Below, piece by piece: positions 60,572 to 64,000 of a stretch of DNA of 64,000 nucleotides (the first letter of the stretch is position 1; each line of letters opens with the position of its first letter). Below the pieces are notes generated by a model. That model was not told the DNA's origin. It saw nothing but the letters and a program-made list of their open reading frames with translations, and searched no databases. This DNA is from Phyto melanocephala (lineage: Eukaryota; Arthropoda; Insecta; Diptera; Rhinophoridae), in the NCBI GenBank assembly GCA_941918925.1, contig OW799237.1, positions 6,801,201 to 6,865,200 of the forward strand, read 5' to 3'. Position numbers and translations under genes: made by a program.

Positions 60572-61714
60572 GATTTTACGTTAATATCGTAAAGATTTTA
60601 TTTTTAATTAAAAAACATATTTTACAAATCCAGGTTTAATAAAATAGCTGTTGTTTTTCAAATTGTTGTTATAATTTACACCCACGGTTAGAAAAAAGGT
60701 ACTATTTGCTCTCAACATTTTGAGAAATTTTTGGGTGGCAACTTGGTTTTAATATACCGGCAAATTTACAAAAAAAAAACAATATAAATTTATGAAAAGT
60801 CGATAATATTAAAATATATCACTTACGAAAAAATTCTCCATAATTTTAGTTTTTAATTACCTTTAAATTCTCTTTATCCACACTCATTAAATTCTAAATT
60901 AATATGCAATTATATCGAAGTATTCAAACAAGGGTTGGGCTCTGCAGCAACAATACAGTCTGGCAACGATATGACAAATAATAGGTGATGACAATGTAGC
61001 TATTTTTGGAGCAAAACAATTATATATGTATACAAGGTAATCACAGCTGTTAGACATTATTTTGTTTGAATTTTTTTATATAAAGTTTTATAGTGAAAAA
61101 AAGAGGGAAGTCAGAAAATGGTTTTTTATCTATGAACTTTGACTTTGAGCTCAAATTAAAATTAAGTGAAAAAAAAATCATGAGCTGACGAATCAAGACT
61201 ACCTGATAATATTATATGCCTTGATTAGAAGTAGAAAAGTTATATGCTATGAGCTAAAAATTACTATTAATATTTAGCAGTGTCAAATTTTTTATATTTA
61301 AAGTTTTATTTAATTTACTTTTAATAGTTAAATTTTGTATTTAGAATTAAGTTACCATCACTTCTAATAACCTTTTTTGTCCAGTTGGCATCTCCTTCAA
61401 ATAACCGGTTACCCTAAATAAATTTAGTTCAGCACTAATATCGTCAAAATTGATGATTGTTTTTTTTAGGATTTTCATTTTTACACAAAAAAAATTTATC
61501 CACTGAATTTTGCTTGGAAATTAACCATAAAATTAAAAGGCAAATGTTTGGCTAAAATTAAGTTAAAAAAGTGTAGTGTATAAAAATCCAATTATTTAGG
61601 CAATAAAAATATTCAGATCATTTGTATATTAATTAGTCGTGCAGCATAAAGAAAAAACAAAGCCACAAAACATCAGCAAAGAAGAAAAAGACAAAATTAA
61701 AAAATAGCAGCAAT
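60572..61714. promoter_or_regulatory. Shared divergent promoter region between spt-like and ArfGAP genes
   Basis: The 1143 bp between the two start codons must hold both promoters. No clear TATA or initiator was identified. It also contains two repeat remnants: an AACCGGTTACCCTA end near 61395-61417 like the TAGGG element at 431-1627, and one end of the CAAGGC family (CTGATAATATTATATGCCTTG) near 61202-61225. Confidence 0.45.
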
Positions 61715-64000
61715 ATGAGTTCGTCAACAAGCCGCAAAGAAACGGAAAGGACCAAGCTAATACAGGAAAAATGTCAAACGTTATTAACGCAAATGCTTAG
61801 AGATGAGGACAACAAATATTGTGTAGATTGTGATGCCAAGGGTAAGCGATTAAAAATGTAAATTTTGGGAACATGCATGTTTTTTTTGAAGAGGACATGC
61901 TGTTTAAAAGCGAATCTAAAAGAATTTCGTTGTTGGGAGGGCGTTATAATTCATAAGTGTATGTTTTGCTATCACAATAAATATACATAAGTGTAAATAG
62001 ACAGCAAATGGCTTCACAACTATTGCATGACAAATAATAGGTAACAAGTGTTTGCGAAATATTATTGACAAATATTTCCAGCACGCACTTTTAAAAGTTT
62101 TAAAAGGTGGTTAGGGGTTTTCTTTCCCATATGGAGAATTATTAATGAAAAATGTTATTCATTTAATAGATATAGACGGTATCTTTAAGTAATAATGGAA
62201 TAGTGAGCATCATACGTCCCACTTACAAAGAGAGTATTAGTTATTTCACATGTACGTACCTACAATGATATGACAATCTGCAAACTTGAAATCAGTAATA
62301 CTGTAGACATCGAAAAAAAATTTGCGTTATTGAATTATTTAAAAATAAAGATCATAGTAAATGTGTAAATTTTTCAAAGGTTGAAATAATTAATGTTTTA
62401 TGAAAATTTTCTTTAATAAGCCTTTAATATTTTAATTAGAAGCTTATAGGTTGCTAAAACTCTACGAAATAAGGATAGGCTAATGACTTCGATAAACTTA
62501 ATAATTGCATATGAATACAAGGGGAAATTATATTAATTTCCTCTTTAGATACATATGTTTTTCATAATTTCAAAAACATATTTTTCTTAAACTTAAACTT
62601 TTAGATTTTTAATAAGATAGTTAATTGCTCCAAAAAAAACGTTTTCTTTTGTAATTTTTCCAAACCCATTTACGTAGTTTGTTTTAAGGGTCGTTTTTTA
62701 GATAAAAAGTAAAAAATTTATGTGTTTTTGTTGTCAACTGCAGTCGTAAATAATCACTCAAATGTTGTATTATTAAAATATTAACACGCACACCATTGTA
62801 TTTTGCTCTATTAAGAGTTATTTATAAATATTATTATCATAGTTTTGTTTTGCTACATATTTTTCTCTTTTTTATTTTATGTCTTCATTTTTATGAAAAA
62901 TGTTTGAATTTAGTTTCAAACAATTTTTTCGAAAGGACTTTATATATTTTTATATTACATTAACATATCCAAAAATATGAGACAAATTATTGAAATTAAA
63001 TACATTTGTATGTGTACGTGGTCAAATATAAAATTATTGCAGAAAAAAATTTCTCTAATCTCCCATTATTTAATTTCAGGACCACGTTGGGCTTCATGGA
63101 ATTTAGGCGTTTTTCTGTGTATACGCTGTGCCGGCATTCATCGTAATCTCGGTGTACACATATCACGTGTAAAATCGGTAAACTTAGATACATGGACTCC
63201 GGAACAGATCTTATCCATGCAAATGATGGGCAACTCGAGAGCACGTGCTGTGTATGAAGCTCAATTGCCGGATGGTTTTCGACGTCCACAAACCGATACA
63301 GCTTTGGAGTCGTTTATACGTGCCAAATATGAGCATAAGAAATACTTGGCCCGTGAGTGGGTGCCACCATCGCCACCCAAAGTCGATTGGACTAAGGAGG
63401 TTGATGAGGAATTGGAGCGACAGAAACGTAAAAAGAAAGCCGCACAGGCAAATACAGCCTTGGGAATTGGAGTAATAACCGGAAGCGCGAGCGCCACGGG
63501 ACAAGACAAAAAATCTGCCACATCATCATTATCGACAGCAAAATCGTCACCATTACCAGCTCCATTGCCTAAACCGAAACCAGGACAATGTGGCAGTAGT
63601 CCTAAGGTACAACGGATTTCTACTAGTTCTACGGGGGCTGAAAGCAATCATAGCAACGATTTGTTGGGCTTAGCCTCACCAACGAAACCTGTACAAAGGT
63701 CGGCAATGAGTATACAGCAGTCGTCTTCAAACGATTTACAAAATGATACGTTTAGCTGTTTTTTGAGTGCTACACCGGCTGTGAACGATACAAAACAACA
63801 TTTGATCAACAATGTAAATGCCTCGCAACAGCAGAAATCCTTGGCCAAAGAAGAAGAAGACTTTTTTAATCAGGGATCTTTGGCCACAACGGGTGACAAA
63901 GACAAATCGGGAAAATTTTCAAAGGACAGTATATTAGCCTTATATGGTCAGGCTCCACCAAATCCTACGCCGGCCATGAATTACCTACAGCAACAGCAGC
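61715..64000 (+). CDS. ArfGAP of SMAP type, 3'-truncated by the window end
   Basis: GTPase-activating protein for Arf, expected in clathrin/endosomal traffic; probable orthologue of Drosophila CG8243 (recalled). Exon 1 is 61715-61841 (42 codons plus one base) and exon 2 runs from 63080 past the window end, open throughout. The ArfGAP zinc finger spans the junction: Cys36, Cys39, Cys56, Cys59 in exact CX2CX16CX2C spacing, with the catalytic arginine at Arg64 in [14 protein letters not shown]. Residues [14 protein letters not shown] are characteristic. A basic coiled region ([14 protein letters not shown]) and a Ser/Ala/Gln-rich tail follow, with the conserved SMAP motif KDSILALYG near the end. 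The leader upstream of the ATG is A-rich, and the gene is head to head with the spt-like gene 1.1 kb away. Confidence 0.92.
61842..63079. other. Intron 1 of the ArfGAP gene
   Basis: AT-rich intron of 1238 bp, donor GGTAAGCG and acceptor TTTAATTTCAG. Nothing recognisable inside, apart from an ATGACAAATAATAGGT word (62027-62042) that also occurs in the promoter region near 60969. Confidence 0.6.

Overview
The window is nuclear DNA of a higher dipteran, most likely a calyptrate fly of blowfly type (for example Lucilia, Calliphora or Cochliomyia; inferred, species not determined). It is very AT-rich, its genes are split by GT-AG introns, every protein resembles a Drosophila family, and introns and spacers are packed with small DNA transposons and a dipteran-style repeat that carries a (GTCY)n microsatellite.

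Layout. (1) 3868-35734, + strand: the 3' two thirds of a prominin-like gene in 14 recognisable exons. The N-terminus lies upstream of the window, and the introns reach 8.5 kb and hold most of the mobile elements. (2) 37662-39194, - strand: a single-exon rasp (Hedgehog acyltransferase, MBOAT) gene, convergent with prominin-like. (3) 48169-54777, + strand: the Apaf-1 homologue Dark in ten coding exons (1464 aa). It is divergent from rasp across a 9-kb repeat-rich spacer. (4) 55439-56742: a mariner-type element of DD41D type with an uninterrupted transposase frame. (5) 57806-60571, - strand: a Serendipity-alpha family gene (six exons, 656 aa), probably the paralogue called spitting image in Drosophila. 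(6) 61715 to the window end, + strand: an ArfGAP of SMAP type, head to head with gene 5 and cut by the window edge.

The genes do not form one pathway. They cover a membrane-protrusion protein, Hedgehog lipidation, the apoptosome, an actin/alpha-catenin-like protein and Arf traffic. The most interesting gene-level observation is the prominin-like cytoplasmic tail. It is about 390 residues long and built from a run of phase-2 exons, four of which begin with the same short motif, as if copied from one ancestral exon.

The rest is a dense repeat landscape: about ten copies of a mini-me-like element, including a three-level nest; 8-bp-TSD elements with CAAGGC or TAGGG ends; pogo-like elements nested in one another; fold-back MITEs; a tRNA-derived SINE with a perfect 14-bp duplication; two degenerate non-LTR fragments; and several tandem arrays. 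I found no clearly novel multi-gene system. Exon boundaries were set by hand from splice sites and reading phase. TE family names are judgements from motifs, without database searches.
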